Shown: positions 1 through 12,900 of the stretch, one piece after another | Position numbering within the stretch: position 1 is the first letter of the stretch | How the letters are laid out: every line of letters begins with the position of its first letter | Source: Siphonodentalium dalli | Lineage: Eukaryota; Mollusca; Scaphopoda; Gadilida; Siphonodentaliidae | Direction of reading: 5' to 3' | Length of the DNA stretch: 64,000 nucleotides | NCBI GenBank assembly: GCA_032622095.1 | Contig: CP136063.1 | Location: 117,200,723-117,264,722 of the forward strand | Made by a program: the position numbers and the translations under genes | Notes under the pieces: generated by a model | Told to the model about the DNA's origin: nothing | What the model saw: only the letters and a program-made list of their open reading frames with translations | The model's database searches: none

Positions 1-112
1 TACTATTAGGATATTATTGAGGAAACTTTCATAATTTGGTAACTGTTATTTCTAAATTATTACTTATTACATGTACATATGTACATGTACACATACTAGT
101 ACATGTATACTG

Positions 113-722
113 GCAGACTTTCATTTTTAGAAAATGTAGGCGCGCAGAGTCCCGCTCGCTGGGTTTCGGCCAGGCGCGCGGTTTCTATCAAAATAAAATA
201 AACAGCGGAAATACATTCATAAATGCCGCGTAAATTGAATTTGTTTACTCACGATCGATGTCCAGTGAATCTCTTTGATGGTTTAACACTGCTTAATCCA
301 CTATCCATAAGCACAAGTGAATGTTACACACTATGTTTTATATTCTACATGCTCCTATATTAAATGTAATTCATAATAATTAATAAGGAATCAATTTAAT
401 ACTCAGATTCCAAGCTGACAGAATAAATATCAACATCTCCCGGCCACGTGGTCTCGATTTGATTTTCGAGGAATTTATGTGACGTCATAAGCCATACCGG
501 TACATAGAAATGTATTTTTAGCTTCGAATCATTCAGTCTCAGACAGATAGTGCATTTGACACGTCACACCGTGTGACCTCGTCTGGGTAGACACTGATAA
601 TAGCGTTATCAGGTTCGCTCTCTGTATTTGGCCTAGGTGCGCAATCGATCGCTCGCTGGTTTTCAGTTTTAGCCGTGCGATGGTGTGCAAGAGCGATCGC
701 GCGCCTCAAAAATGAAAGTCTG
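113..722. repeat. Candidate miniature inverted-repeat element
   Basis: The left end (from about 113) reads cagactttcatttttagaaa and runs into ggcgcgc. The right end (about 697-722), reverse-complemented, reads cagactttcatttttgag and also runs into gcgcgc. The termini are therefore inverted copies about 600 bp apart with no coding potential between them. This fits a non-autonomous DNA transposon. I could not define a clean target-site duplication. Confidence 0.5.
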
Positions 723-739
723 TACCGGTACACTTAGCT

Positions 740-1070
740 GATGTGCCTGACTTCATCCGGGCTCTTTAGGGAACAACGTTGCCAACCGGTATACATGTAC
801 AATGTATGAGTATATATCGAGGTCGCAGTCAAGGACACAGTCGCATATGAAATTGGACCCACCCATATAGTTCCCGGGATCAAAGTAGGCCTTTGGTACA
901 TTAATACCAAATTTTAGTCCGATCAGTCGTGCAGTTTTCATGTCTATAACACACAGAGACAGAAGTTCTATGTACCTACATGTATATGAGCGAGGTCATG
1001 GTCAAGGACATGGTCACTCATGAAATTGGACCCGCCCATTTCCGGGATCAAAGTAGACATACAATACATG
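740..1070. repeat. Two-copy direct repeat
   Basis: A block of about 70 bp occurs twice, near 818-890 and 990-1060. Both copies carry ggtc-gtcaagga, atgaaattggaccc, gcccat or cccat, and gggatcaaagtag in the same order. The short open frames over it are by-products of the repeat and I call no gene. Confidence 0.65.
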
Positions 1071-1089
1071 TACCGCTGGACAAAACAAG

Positions 1090-1425
1090 TATCCATTGGC
1101 ACCGCAGTGTATTTGCTGTTCGGCTGCGGTGTCAGAGTTTGTAACTGCAGTTGAGCACCGCAGCCGAACGGCAAGTACATTGCGGCCAAACGGCAAGTTC
1201 ACTGCGGCCGAAAGGCAACTACCCTCACTGTCGAATGGCATGTACACCGTGGTTAGATTTCTGGTTTGTATTGTCTTTTTTCAGTTTGATGAAAGTACAC
1301 CGTGGCAAATACACCATGCCGAATGGCAATTACATCACGACCCAACTGTTAGCTGGTGGCGCCGCGGTGTAGTTCCATTTCAGCTGCGGTGGCAATGCTA
1401 ACCGCACCGCAGTTAAGTGGTCCCA
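1090..1425. repeat. Short-period GC-richer degenerate repeat
   Basis: The motifs gccgaacggcaagt, gccaaacggcaagt and gccgaaaggcaact recur together with caccgcag/ctgcggt. Several are in inverted orientation, so the block can fold on itself. Overlapping open frames on both strands follow the repeat and show no protein-family signature. Confidence 0.5.
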
Positions 1426-1439
1426 CACACAGACAGAAT

Positions 1440-1735
1440 TTCCGAAAAACAACCGATGAACAAATGACCGATGATGAAAAACAACTAACGAAAAAACACA
1501 CCGGCTGACGAATGGTGGCAAATGACAGATAAATGGCGAGGATGACGATGGCAAATGACAACAAACAACAACGAAGAAAAATACCGACTGATGACAAAAA
1601 ATGACTGATGACGAAAAACAAATGGCCAACGACTAACACGATGTCGAAAAATTACTGATAACGAAAAACAAACAGCCAAAGATGAACACGATGTCGAATG
1701 ATCGATGACGAAAAATGTCTTGATGACAAACACAT
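1440..1735. repeat. A-rich degenerate tandem repeat (gatgacgaaaaacaaatg-like)
   Basis: Variants of cgatgacgaaaaacaaatg occur in tandem at irregular spacing of roughly 18-40 bp. The minus-strand frames here are biased to F, V, S, H and C because of this composition. I call no gene. Confidence 0.6.
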
Positions 1736-3006
1736 CGACCCAGGCCTGCAGGTTTCAAAATTATGTGTAACCAGTACATGTATTAAATTCACGCCGGACA
1801 CGATTTATATGCACCAGGATCTTTCGAAAATGTTTTGAACTTTCAAGAAATATGTTGGCAGTTGGCACCTCACTGTCTCTGCGAAAAAGAAAAAAAAAAC
1901 GATTCCGCACGCTTTTTTTTATACTTGATCTTAACTCATTTCTTCGAGTTTCAAGTTACATAAAATAGACTTCTAATGGGCAGTACTATTGCCCACTTTT
2001 GTTTCCATGCAATATATATATATTTATAATAATAAAACACGAAGTTGTTGGCAGATGGAATGGTTTAGCCAGTCCGTGTAATACGAGTCTAAGCTGTCTG
2101 GACATCGACGCAGTCATGTCTGGTGTTTTGCGCGACCATGTAGCTCGTGACGTCCTTATGTGCGTCGTGACGTCATGGCGTCTTGATCGGTTTCCAGGAA
2201 GAAATCATTCAAAATTGTTCGTTTATGAACGATTTATTATCAAAATAAAACCAGATAACGATGCAAATTAAGAATATATGTGGATTTAAATTACAATTGA
2301 TGCAATCATCTCATATTAGCGTGTGCATTATTTACAGTATGTACTTCCGGTATGACGTAACATATTCGCGGAAGGACAAATAAACAGACAAAGATCCGGA
2401 TCGAAAACATTACTTGCGTCCAGCATGGACTGGCGCAAGTAATTATATAAAAATTATATAAAAATTATATGACGTCATAATTCACATGCATTTAGGTATA
2501 AACACCCACTGGGGTGGTTGCTATAATATTATTTCTGTTTATGACGGTTTTAGTGGTTGTGACTATTTTAACACTTATACCCACACGGACAGCCGCTCGT
2601 ATCTTTCAGTGTCTAGATAAGTGGCATAATTATACGGATCATGTAAATTTCATAAATATAAATAAGAACACATCATTTACACGTAAATGTAGGAGAATAC
2701 GTGTCAGTAAATCCCATGTTTATCTCACTTATATTTTAAATTTATGGACATTTACGTTATCAGTATATTCCGTAAATCTAGAAATTCAATGGAAAATACT
2801 TGACGTTTAAATTAAATTAGATCATAAATGTGATGCAGAGCTAGTATATTTGCGAATGTCTATCTGTCTGTTTGTGTTCTATATAAATTAAAGTGTGACC
2901 ATCTTGACGGCTCCAAATGGGTCTAATAGGGATAGATTTATACGGGGAAGATAATGGTCCAGTTTAAAATTTTCTAAAGTGATGCTGTTTGTGTCAGGGG
3001 CAGAAC

Positions 3007-3007
<1 letters not shown>
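1736..3007. other. Intergenic stretch without a recognisable gene
   Basis: I see no splice-supported exon, RNA gene or family-level protein match. Minor features are a homopolymer-rich stretch at about 1885-1920 and a short tandem of attatataaaa at about 2441-2471. The open frames at 1999-2271 and 2514-2810 are A/T-rich and unsupported. Confidence 0.4.
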
Positions 3008-3057
<50 letters not shown>

Positions 3058-3068
3058 TGAGAGAGAGA

Positions 3069-3106
<38 letters not shown>

Positions 3107-3109
3107 AGA
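3008..3109. repeat. (GA)n microsatellite
   Basis: About 100 bp of nearly uninterrupted GA dinucleotide, with a few agtg, gaaag and gaagag interruptions. The R/E-rich frame on the plus strand and the S/L-rich frame on the minus strand are artefacts of the simple repeat. It lies about 0.8 kb upstream of the receptor start codon. Confidence 0.97.
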
Positions 3110-3932
3110 TTTCCTTTGTCGCCTATTTCCACCAAACTTATACATAATCATTTGCATTATACGAGGAGTCTAATCGTCTGTTTGAAAAATGTCAAAAGTG
3201 GTGCTATTCGAGTCAGAGGGGAGAGGGACCAACTATGATATTTTAGGGCTCATTTCTACCAAATTCATGCACGTTATTCTCCGTGATACCAGGAATCTAA
3301 TCTTGTGAAATTTACGGGTGGACGGACGGCACCTATTGCTATAACCCCCAACCAATACTTTCTGGTGATAATTACCAAGAACAGTTGTAATTTGCAACAC
3401 TGTATTTAAAAAATAACTGCTGTATCAGGCTGTATGATCTGATTTTTGCATAAAGCAAACATGATAACGAAAGTAAAAAAATAAAGCAGTAAAATTAAGT
3501 AAATGTGCATTATATAACCGCTTATAACTGTATGCACACAAACAACTGGTTACTGAAATTTGCAATCCATCGAAACATTAACATCGATAGAGTTATCTCT
3601 CTCTGCTGGGTGACTGTTATTGGTGACATGTCATGCATGTCGAACAGTAAGATTAGCGAGCACTTAATTCGCCCACAGTGATACTATTCTGGTGACATTA
3701 TAATGCGACCAACGAAATGTATGTGTGCAATGCACTCAACACAAAAGGGCTTGATATATTACTCATTCACCAAACCGTTCGCTTATTGCCGGATATGTCC
3801 GTTTTACTTTAACGTGTACCACACACTGCTCAACAAGGAAGCCCAACTTAAAATATTCCCTTCAAACTGAGCTGCATGTTGGTGTTTGGAGTTTATTGTT
3901 CATAGCCGCAGTGATCAGTTGGTCAGTGTGAA
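3110..3932 (+). promoter_or_regulatory. Presumed 5' flank and 5' UTR of the Ig receptor gene
   Basis: This is the sequence immediately upstream of the chosen start codon at 3933. I see no strong TATA box or initiator, and I cannot place the transcription start site. Non-coding upstream exons cannot be excluded. The call rests only on position. Confidence 0.35.
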
Positions 3933-3987
3933 ATGGATCCGGAAAGGATACCGATGTACTTGGCATGTCTTCTGTTTCTTTCGAACG
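3933..3987 (+). CDS. Receptor coding exon 1: signal peptide
   Basis: The frame opens MDPERIPMYLACLLFLSN: a short charged start, a hydrophobic YLACLLFL core, then a small polar end. This is typical of a secretory signal. The exon ends one base into a codon (phase 1) at a consensus donor gtatgt (3988). Joined to exon 2 it makes a Gly codon, and phase 1 after a signal exon is the rule in Ig-superfamily genes. The ATG at 3933 is chosen because it directly precedes this signal. The 4.5-kb first intron makes the link an inference, so cDNA would be decisive. Confidence 0.72.
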
Positions 3988-6900
3988 GTATGTTTATTGC
4001 TTCGCGAATCGCCATTGGCGTAAATATCGCATATATGTCATGTGCGTTGTTTGTTCGATATATTATTAGCACACGTGAACGCGCATACGTCCAGAGCTAT
4101 AGGAGGGTATCACCCCCTCCCCTGAATCCTGAATACCAGTTAATTTTGGGCGGTGAATCCTGAATACCAGTTAATTTTGTGGGGTGAATCCTGAATACAT
4201 GTTAAGAAATAATATGCGATAAATGACATACAAATTGACGCCGGTCACGTTATGGGCATTATGAGGCCGTTATGATACGATTAATGATACTTTATGATGG
4301 CATAGTGGTCGAATATGCCCAAGAAGCTATTCTACCCACTCATTCATACAGATAACTAGCACACAAATATTATTTTGCGCCATCAAAACCTGCATCCAAG
4401 ATGTTTTGCTTGAACCTGAATACCAGTTAATTCGGGGGTATGAATCCCACGTACGGCTTCAAAACACCATGAATCCCGCGTATCGAAGGGGGGGGGGGGT
4501 GATACCCTCATATAGTATGTCACTAAATGGACGGGTTCCGTTGCTTCTGTCTAAATTTCTTTCGTGAATGCCAGTTCACGGTGTTTGGTCTACAACACAA
4601 TTCTTGCGATAATATAGTATTAAAACGACAGGCTGTGTTCGCGCTGTCGGTAGCCAAATTAGCCAATGGCTAATCTTTTTCGAATTTGGCTAATAAAAAT
4701 TTAATTTGGCTAAACTTTTGGCTAATCTTTTTTTTACCCCAAATAGAGACTGGAAGCATGAATTTTTGGCAAGTGGGTTTTTAATTCTGTGATGTGAACG
4801 ATCTTATCCGAAAACATCGTATACGTACGTGGAAACCCGAAACCCGATCGCGGACAGTACAAAGGGAAACCCGTCACTCTGCACGAAGCAGCAAAAGGTC
4901 ATATCGCTGTCGTCGACAGCGCCCAATGTTTTTGTTTTTGAAATTACCGATAACTATTTTCTTGTTGAAACTTCTAAATTTTCTTGTTGATTTTGTCCAT
5001 ACAAGTAACTAGTTGACCGTTATTTCGTTACGGTATCATTCCAGCGTGGTTCCAATGTCATCGGGCAAGTGTTTACTGACTGAAAACAAATTATAAAGTG
5101 TAGGTTTAACGAAATAACGGTCAACTATCAAACACACCATATTTCCCAGGACTTTGCAAAATGCCAAACTGAGGGTGGGTACACGACACTGTAAAACAAA
5201 AGTCAGCAAAACACATAACCTGTCGTATTTAATCTCAGACATTGCCGTCAATTTGGCCATTGCATGTCAAGACGAAGAGCAATCGGCAACCGCCATAAAC
5301 AATTCTCTAAATTTGAGAATGTGTATGTCGTGTGATTGTATATTGGTCCCATGTGGCGTGACTTTAGATGGGATTTGGTCCCATGTATAGGAGCCCATGT
5401 GGCGTTACTGTAGATGGGAGTTGTCCCCTATATATATATAGGTTCCCGTGGCGTAACTGTGTATGGGATTTGGCTCCTATATAGGTTCATATGTGGCGTG
5501 AATATAGATGGGATTTGGCCCGTATATAGGTTACTATGTGGTGTGACTGTAGATGATTTGGCCCCTATATAGGTTAATATGTGGCGTGAATATAGATGGG
5601 ATTTGGCCCATATATAGGTTCCTATGTGTGTGACTGTAGATGGGATTTGGCCCCTATATAGGTTCCTATGTGGTGTGACTGTAGATAATGATTTGGCCCC
5701 TATATAACTGACTATGTGGTGTGACTGTAGATGGGATTTGGCCCCTATATAACTGACTATGTGGTGTGACTGTAGATGGGATTTGGCCCCTATATAACTG
5801 ACTATGTGGTGTGACTGTAGATGGGATTTGGCCCCTATATAACTGACTATGTGGTGTGACTGTAGATGGGATTTGGCCCTGCTATAGGTTCCTATGTGGT
5901 GTGACTGTAGATGGGATTTGGCCCGTATATAGGTTCCTATGTGGTGTGACTGTATATAATGATTTGGCTCCTATACTGGTTCCTTTGTGGTGTGACTGTT
6001 GGTGGGATATGACCCCTATATAGGTTCCTATATGGTGTGACTGTAGATGGGATTTGGCCCCTATATAGGTTCCTATGTGGTGTGACTGTAGATGGGATTT
6101 GGCCCCTATATAGGTTCCTATATGGTGTGACTGTAGATGGGATTTGGCCCCTATATAGGTTCCTATGTGGTGTGACTGCAGATAATGATTTGGCCCCTAT
6201 ATAGGTTTCTATGTGGCGTGACTGTAGGTAAGGATTTGGCCCTGATATAGGTTCCTAGGTGGTGTGACTGTAGATGGGATTTGGCCCCTATATATGTTCC
6301 TATGTGGTGTGACTGTAGATGGGATTTGGCCCCTATATAGGTTCCTATGTGGTGTGACTGTAGATAATGATTTGGCCCCTATATAACTGACTATGTGGGG
6401 TGACTGTAGGTAAGGATTTGGCCCTGCTATAGGTTCCTAGGTGGTGTGACTGCAGATGGGATTTGGCCCCTATATAGGTTCCTATGTGGTGTGACTGTAG
6501 ATAATGATTTGGCCCCTATATAACTGACTATGTGGCGTGACTGTAGGTAAGGATTTGGCCCTGCTATAGGTTCCTATGTGGTGTGACTGTAGATGGGATT
6601 TGGCCCTGCTATAGGTTCCTATGTGGTGTGACTGTAGATGGGATTTGGCCCCTATATAGGTTCCTATGTGGTGTGACTGTAGATAATGATTTGGCCCCTA
6701 TATAACTGACTATGTGGGGTGACTGTAGGTAAGGATTTGGCCCTGCTATAGGTTCCTAGGTGGTGTGACTGCAGATGGGATTTGGCCCCTTAATATGTTC
6801 ATATGTGTGTGACTGTAGATGGGATTTGGCCCCTTAATAGGTTCATATGTGTGTGACTGTACATGGGATTTGGCCCTATATAGGTTCCTATGTGGTGTGA

Positions 6901-9900
6901 CTGTAGATGGGATTTGGCCCTATATAGGTTCCTATGTGGTGTGACTGTAGATGGGATATGACCCCTATATAGGTTCCTATGTGAATTGACTGTAGATGGG
7001 ATTTGGCCCCTATATAGGTTCCTATGTGGTGTGACTGTAGATAATGATTTGGCCCTATATAGATTCCTATTTGGTATGACTGCATATAAGGATTTGTCCC
7101 CTATATAGGTTCCTATGTGGCGTGACTGTAGGTAAGGATTTGGCTCTGATATAGGTTCCTAGGTGGTGTGACCGTAGATAAGGACTTGGCCCCTATATTG
7201 GTTCCTATTGGTATGACTGTAGATAAGGATTTGACCCTTATACATACTCCACGTGTAGCTAGCAGCTGTTGAGCATCCGGGCAGTGTAAATATGTAAATG
7301 TTGTATTACATGTCTGTATGGGCGCAACCATTCGTGTGCGTATTTAAAAAAAATGGTACATACAATAGATTATTTTCACTTCCTCTACTATTATTGCTAT
7401 TGTAATTATTTTTTTTCTCACACCGATAAAGATTCCACAGATAAGACGCATATCACCCATACGTACCAACGTGAGCCTGATAATACGCATTGCACGTTTT
7501 ATTTACTATATTAATTTTGTATTTATATCTACATGTGTATACTTGTACACATATATCCCCTCAAAGAATCTCTCTCATATGAAGCTTGTGAGGTAAATGG
7601 AAGCATATTTACAATTAGGGAATATCTGATGATCACAGCGATTTCGAGCAACCATTTGTCGGTATAACACTGAGTGTGGTTGCAGACGGGACGACTATGC
7701 ATAACATAGTTGAACTTTAAAGAACATGTACGCTCTAAATAAAGTTTAGTTACGCGTGACTACATTTTAGTCAACGTTTATCTAAACTATTGGGTCAAAA
7801 CTCCTCCGACTAAACAATTGGTAACTAAATCTTGACTACCTGATTTTTAGTCAATTCTTAACTAAACTATTGGGTCAAACTTTTGTCTGTTGTCACTAAA
7901 CATTGTTAACTAAATGTAATATTAATGTATACTAACTAAATTGGTTACCTAGCTTTCCTCCTACACAAATTAGTTAATCGTAACCCAATCAATTGGGTCA
8001 AAATTAATCAGTTAACTCTTAGCCCGATATTTAGTCAGATTTTAACCAATTTGTCCAGCATCCTATCCCATCGCACCCCGCAGTTGGTCATGTCCCAAAA
8101 TGGAAGAATATCTCAATGAAATAAAGACGAGAGAACACATATGCAATTAGGGAACATCTCATTGTATACAGCGATTTCGAACAAAACTTTGTTAGTGTGG
8201 TTGCTGAAGGGACGACTATGCATAATATAGTTGAACTTTAACGAGCATGTATGACTGTGGCAATCAGTTGAGTTATAAGAGTAGTTATAACTTCGAAGGG
8301 TCGACCATCATAATCGACCAATGAAACATTATATGATTGGACACCTTCCGAAAATGACCGTTTAATGGTCACACTTCACTCGGGCTTCGGCTTTAAACGT
8401 TGTGAAACATCATTATGCCACAATCATGCAACTCATTTGGTGAAATACCATCGGTTGACATGCGTGTTGTGATCTGTCAATTTATATATGTTTTAGCCTG
8501 TTTTACATGTAACTATATCAAATGCATGTAAATTACAGGAGTGGGTGCAGTGGTGTACAATCAACCAGGCCAGACAGCATCCATAGATTTGAGCACGACC
8601 AATCAAGATGATACTAAAGTGTTAAGAATTATGAATAACAAGCTGGCGCTCATTACTATCCTGGTTAACTGGACTGGCCCAGACGGGCTAATGTATATCA
8701 ACAACACTTTATATAATGAACGACTTCGCTACACAGGTTCCGCTAAGAATGGAACTGTAACTTTCGAAATGTCTGGAGTTACATTTGGCGACGCTGGTAT
8801 CTACACACTGGAACAGGATTCCCCCAGCAGCACACTCACAACAATGACACTCGTAGTGCTCGGTAAGTTTGATCACATAAACATTTTCCGTTTGTCCAAT
8901 ATGACTAGCGCACTCATTAGCACAAAGAATACTGTACTATTTGCACAGAGGGGTGATCTCACGAGGGAGATATTAATTGCGATTAAGCGCAATACTGATG
9001 AGGAGCCAGAGATGTAATTGCGCTTAAGTGCAATAAGGAACGTCTTATTTCGCTTAAGCGGAATAAGGAATCTCTAATTGCGCTTAAGCGCAATACGGGA
9101 AAATCTAATCGAGCTAAAGCACAATAAGAACAGATCATGCATATTGCGCTTAAGCGCAATAAGGAAGATATCATTGCGTTGAAGTGGAATAACGAATATC
9201 CACCTTCCTTATGTGAGTCTTATAGGTATACATGGCAATATGCCACCGTCCTTATGTGTGTCTTATAGGTATACATGGCAATATCCACCGACCTTATGTG
9301 TGTCTTATAGGTATACATGGCAATATCCACCGTCCTTATGTGAGTCTTATAGGTATACATGGCAATATCCACCGTCCTTATGTGAGTCTTATAGGTAAAC
9401 GAATATTCCTTATTGCACTTAAGCTTAATTATTTATTAAGTGACATTTTGGCTTCCAATACATGTACATTATATGCTCAAAATAATGTGCGCATGTAACA
9501 TTAGTCAGTAGAGGTACTATACTACTTTAATCTACAACATTTTAGTAACTGTGTCGGCAATATGTCGGGGTTATTCGTTTTTCGTATTAGCCTTCATTGC
9601 GTTGCTATCGATGACGTAAATCATCTTTACTTTTAAGATGGCGATTGGCCCATACTAATCTCTGATGGGAATGCACGTTGCATAGCGATATCGAGCTTCG
9701 GGCATGGTTTTATCTATGAGCAAGAGACGAGTCATTCAGTTGGCGATCAGCTGATTCGTTTTCGTCTACAATTAATTTGTCAGAACAGTCGCCTGACAGC
9801 AATAATTGTAAATTGAAATCACGAAACCACATATAATAAAAAGGAAACCAACGGCTTTTGAACACCTTATATCAAGCCGCTCGTGGAAAATCGGTATTTG

Positions 9901-12900
9901 CTTGTACCCGTTCATGATAATTCTCGTTTTCAGTCAAAAGCCATATAGTTATCCTCTCGTATCATCGTTGATTATTTGCCCTGCTAATCGATATATACGT
10001 CGCTCGGCACAATTTCAAAGTAACATGTGAGACTTCCGATGCGAAACTGACGTAGGACAGTTTTCAACTACAAATACTGTTTATATCAGGAAAATGAAGA
10101 CATTGATAACATGTCATAACATTATCCGAACATGTACTGCTGTCTCGTCATCATTTTGAAGACAAAAGCTAAAGGCCGTCCCATGGAGACGTCAATCGCC
10201 AGAAAACTGGACGTTTCTATAGTCGAAATCTAAAAAGCATTGCTCGGGCGACAATTGAACTTACTCGGGCGATAACGGAACATACAGGGCGGGAATCGGA
10301 GCGAAAACATAAATCAACGATTACAGCATTTTGTTAGGCTTTTTTGGCAACAAAATGATCGGGGAACTTGTCCCGGTTGAAGCTGGAGGTAAAAATTAAC
10401 ATAATATGTTATTAAACGTAACTTATATATGTCTTTATAAGTTTTTCTGTAGCTCGGTCGACAATCGGAAACACTCACAACGGAATCGGACTTTGCTCGG
10501 GCGGAATGAGAAATCGAGGAGCATATCATCCACATTGCCTCAGGTAGTACATGTATACCGCTACCGTATAACGTCATTTTTTAGCGTTCGCGGACACATG
10601 GGGCCGTCCGGGCTGTCCCGGGCAAACATGAGTCACACCGACTTGGACGCCATGTTGAATTGAGAATTTTCCATAAAGCAGATTTTGCATATGTTGTGTA
10701 AACCAATCTGCACATTTTGAGACCGAAACGGCTTCTTTACCAATTTCTTTCTCGTCTAACCGCCTGACGACAATATACTATATGTGTCAATAAACCAATG
10801 CGATGCCAATTATTTAGATGTGTGCCTATGTATACATGTAGCGATGTAGGCGCAGGGGACATTCCAATATATCAATGTTGATCGACTCTCCATGCATTCA
10901 TGTGACCGATGTGTGGTGTATTGCATTTTATTACAAGATCCTACCCTTATTCCATTAAATAAACCCATTATGTAAATTGTGATATTAAACGTTGCAGGAA
11001 ATAGTGCCAGGTGACCTTTGACTTCATGTTTGTCGTCTGTTTACATTCCGTACTCTATGTCTCAAAATACTATTTAATTAAATATACACCATTAAATGCG
11101 TGAAAGCGTCTTTATTTATCTGGGACTATGTCTTTACGCGGGCCAACCCAGTGACTGTATAGTTACGTGAAACGTCATCGCAGGCCTTATAGAAGCCGAT
11201 GTTAGTTTTCACGTCCCATTTGTTGATTTAAGTTTTTGGATCATGTAATAAATAGAATCTACAACTAGTCCCCAGTTTATAGCGGAATTTACAAAACTCG
11301 TTCATTAAATTAGGTATGGACCTCACAAAAGGCTCGGACCAGACCTAATTTACTGAACTCGTTTTGATAAATTCCGCAATAAACTGGGGACTCGTTGCAG
11401 ATCCTCTCTATAATACTCCTACCCGTATATTATCGAACATCTATATTATACATGTGAAACTTTCTTGCAGGCAAACCTGACGTGAGCCCACTCTCATTGC
11501 CTACGATAAACAACTCACTTGCATCACCATACATCCTGACATGCCAAGCGACATCGACAACTAAGCCAGACGAACGTGGGCTGACAATGTCCTACACGTG
11601 GACCATTGACGATAACGTAAATCCTTATACGAGTCCAGGGAGTTCTCTAACGATCAATTACAAAGCAGCAGACGATAGGGTTCTGGCGATTTCATGCGCA
11701 GCTTCCGAAAAGAACGGTCTAACTTCAAACACTGAAGAGATAGAATTCGTGCCTCCTTGTGAGTATGATGGGTCAATGGTATATAAAATATACAATGTCA
11801 TTTAGATGTTAGACAGTTCAATTTCGAGTCATATATATAATCGTCGAATGTGGTTTCTTGTGATTTGATTCTTTTCTTATTAGTAATATCTATTCAAACA
11901 ATATCAATAGAATCGGCATATCGTTACATACCACTCATGTTAATGTGTACGGTCTTGCATGGTCATCTATATATGATCACAACGCTCTATATTCACACAA
12001 TCAGATCCCGTAAGAATCAGTACAAATAGCATTATGGTTTACACGTACTCTTTCAACGTTTATCAGGCAATAACTGAAGTTGGCATAAAAAGCGATGAAC
12101 ACCTACATCACTTCAAGCCGACGTGTGCACGCGCTCGCTGCGTTGTGTCCACTTCACACAAAGCTATAAATCACATACATCACCTCAAGCCGATCATGTG
12201 TACGCGCTTGTTGTGTGGTGATATTGGGATACTGTTTTGTGGTAGTTTTGAAAAAAGTTTATCAAATTATTAATATTCTATTAAAGGTACTCAATCCGAT
12301 TAAACACCCCTAAACTACTATTTCTTTGGCTTCGGGGGTAAACAATATTTGATTCGAGTCGAGTAACCTACCCATCAAAGCTCAGAGTGATCAGATATCG
12401 ATTTTTGAACTCTGTTATTTCAATTGTTTGTGGCCCAGAAACACGCCGTCAAAAGGATGTTCTTGTTCAAAACTGCGGATGAAGATGGATAACTCTAAAA
12501 ACAAGTGGATACTCAAGTGATAATACGGCCATATTTTGTTGAACAAAATGTTGGTAAATAACACGTTGTGGGAAATTTGATACCATAGTTGACAGTGGTT
12601 AGCATTATTGTGTTGCAATTAATCGATACTGATAACTAAAGCGTCTTTTGAAGAAATGTTGTTGTTGTTGTATCTTGATGATATGGGGACCCTCTGATCG
12701 GATTGAGTATCTTTAAGGGTCAGACGCACGCTTTGACAAAATTTCCTGGTATTCCAAAATGGATTTTCACACAATGTGTCAGGTATTTCTCTGTGAAATT
12801 GTTACAAGCGATTATTGTTACATAATATTTAAAAACCACCGACCATTGAGTATTATAACCTCATTCACATTTCACTGTTTTCGGGTACAAAGAACTTCTG

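Noticed and set aside
1330-1733. Three overlapping minus-strand frames rich in F, V, H, S and C
   Set aside because: They follow a degenerate A-rich tandem repeat, and nothing resembles a protein family.
2888-3173. Overlapping open frames rich in R/E (plus) and S/L (minus)
   Set aside because: They translate a (GA)n microsatellite and have no independent support.
5331-7240. CRISPR-like regular array
   Set aside because: The whole unit repeats without unique spacers, and the context is a eukaryotic intron.
6888-7331. Repetitive YIG-containing minus-strand frames, apparently a repeat protein
   Set aside because: They are the translation of the 45-bp minisatellite. The frame is lost wherever units are 46 bp, and no start or splice context exists.
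9213-9498. Tandem-repeat peptide frames (SYRYTWQYPP type)
   Set aside because: The 42-bp unit is a multiple of three, so any frame stays open. It lies in an intron with no splice phase match.
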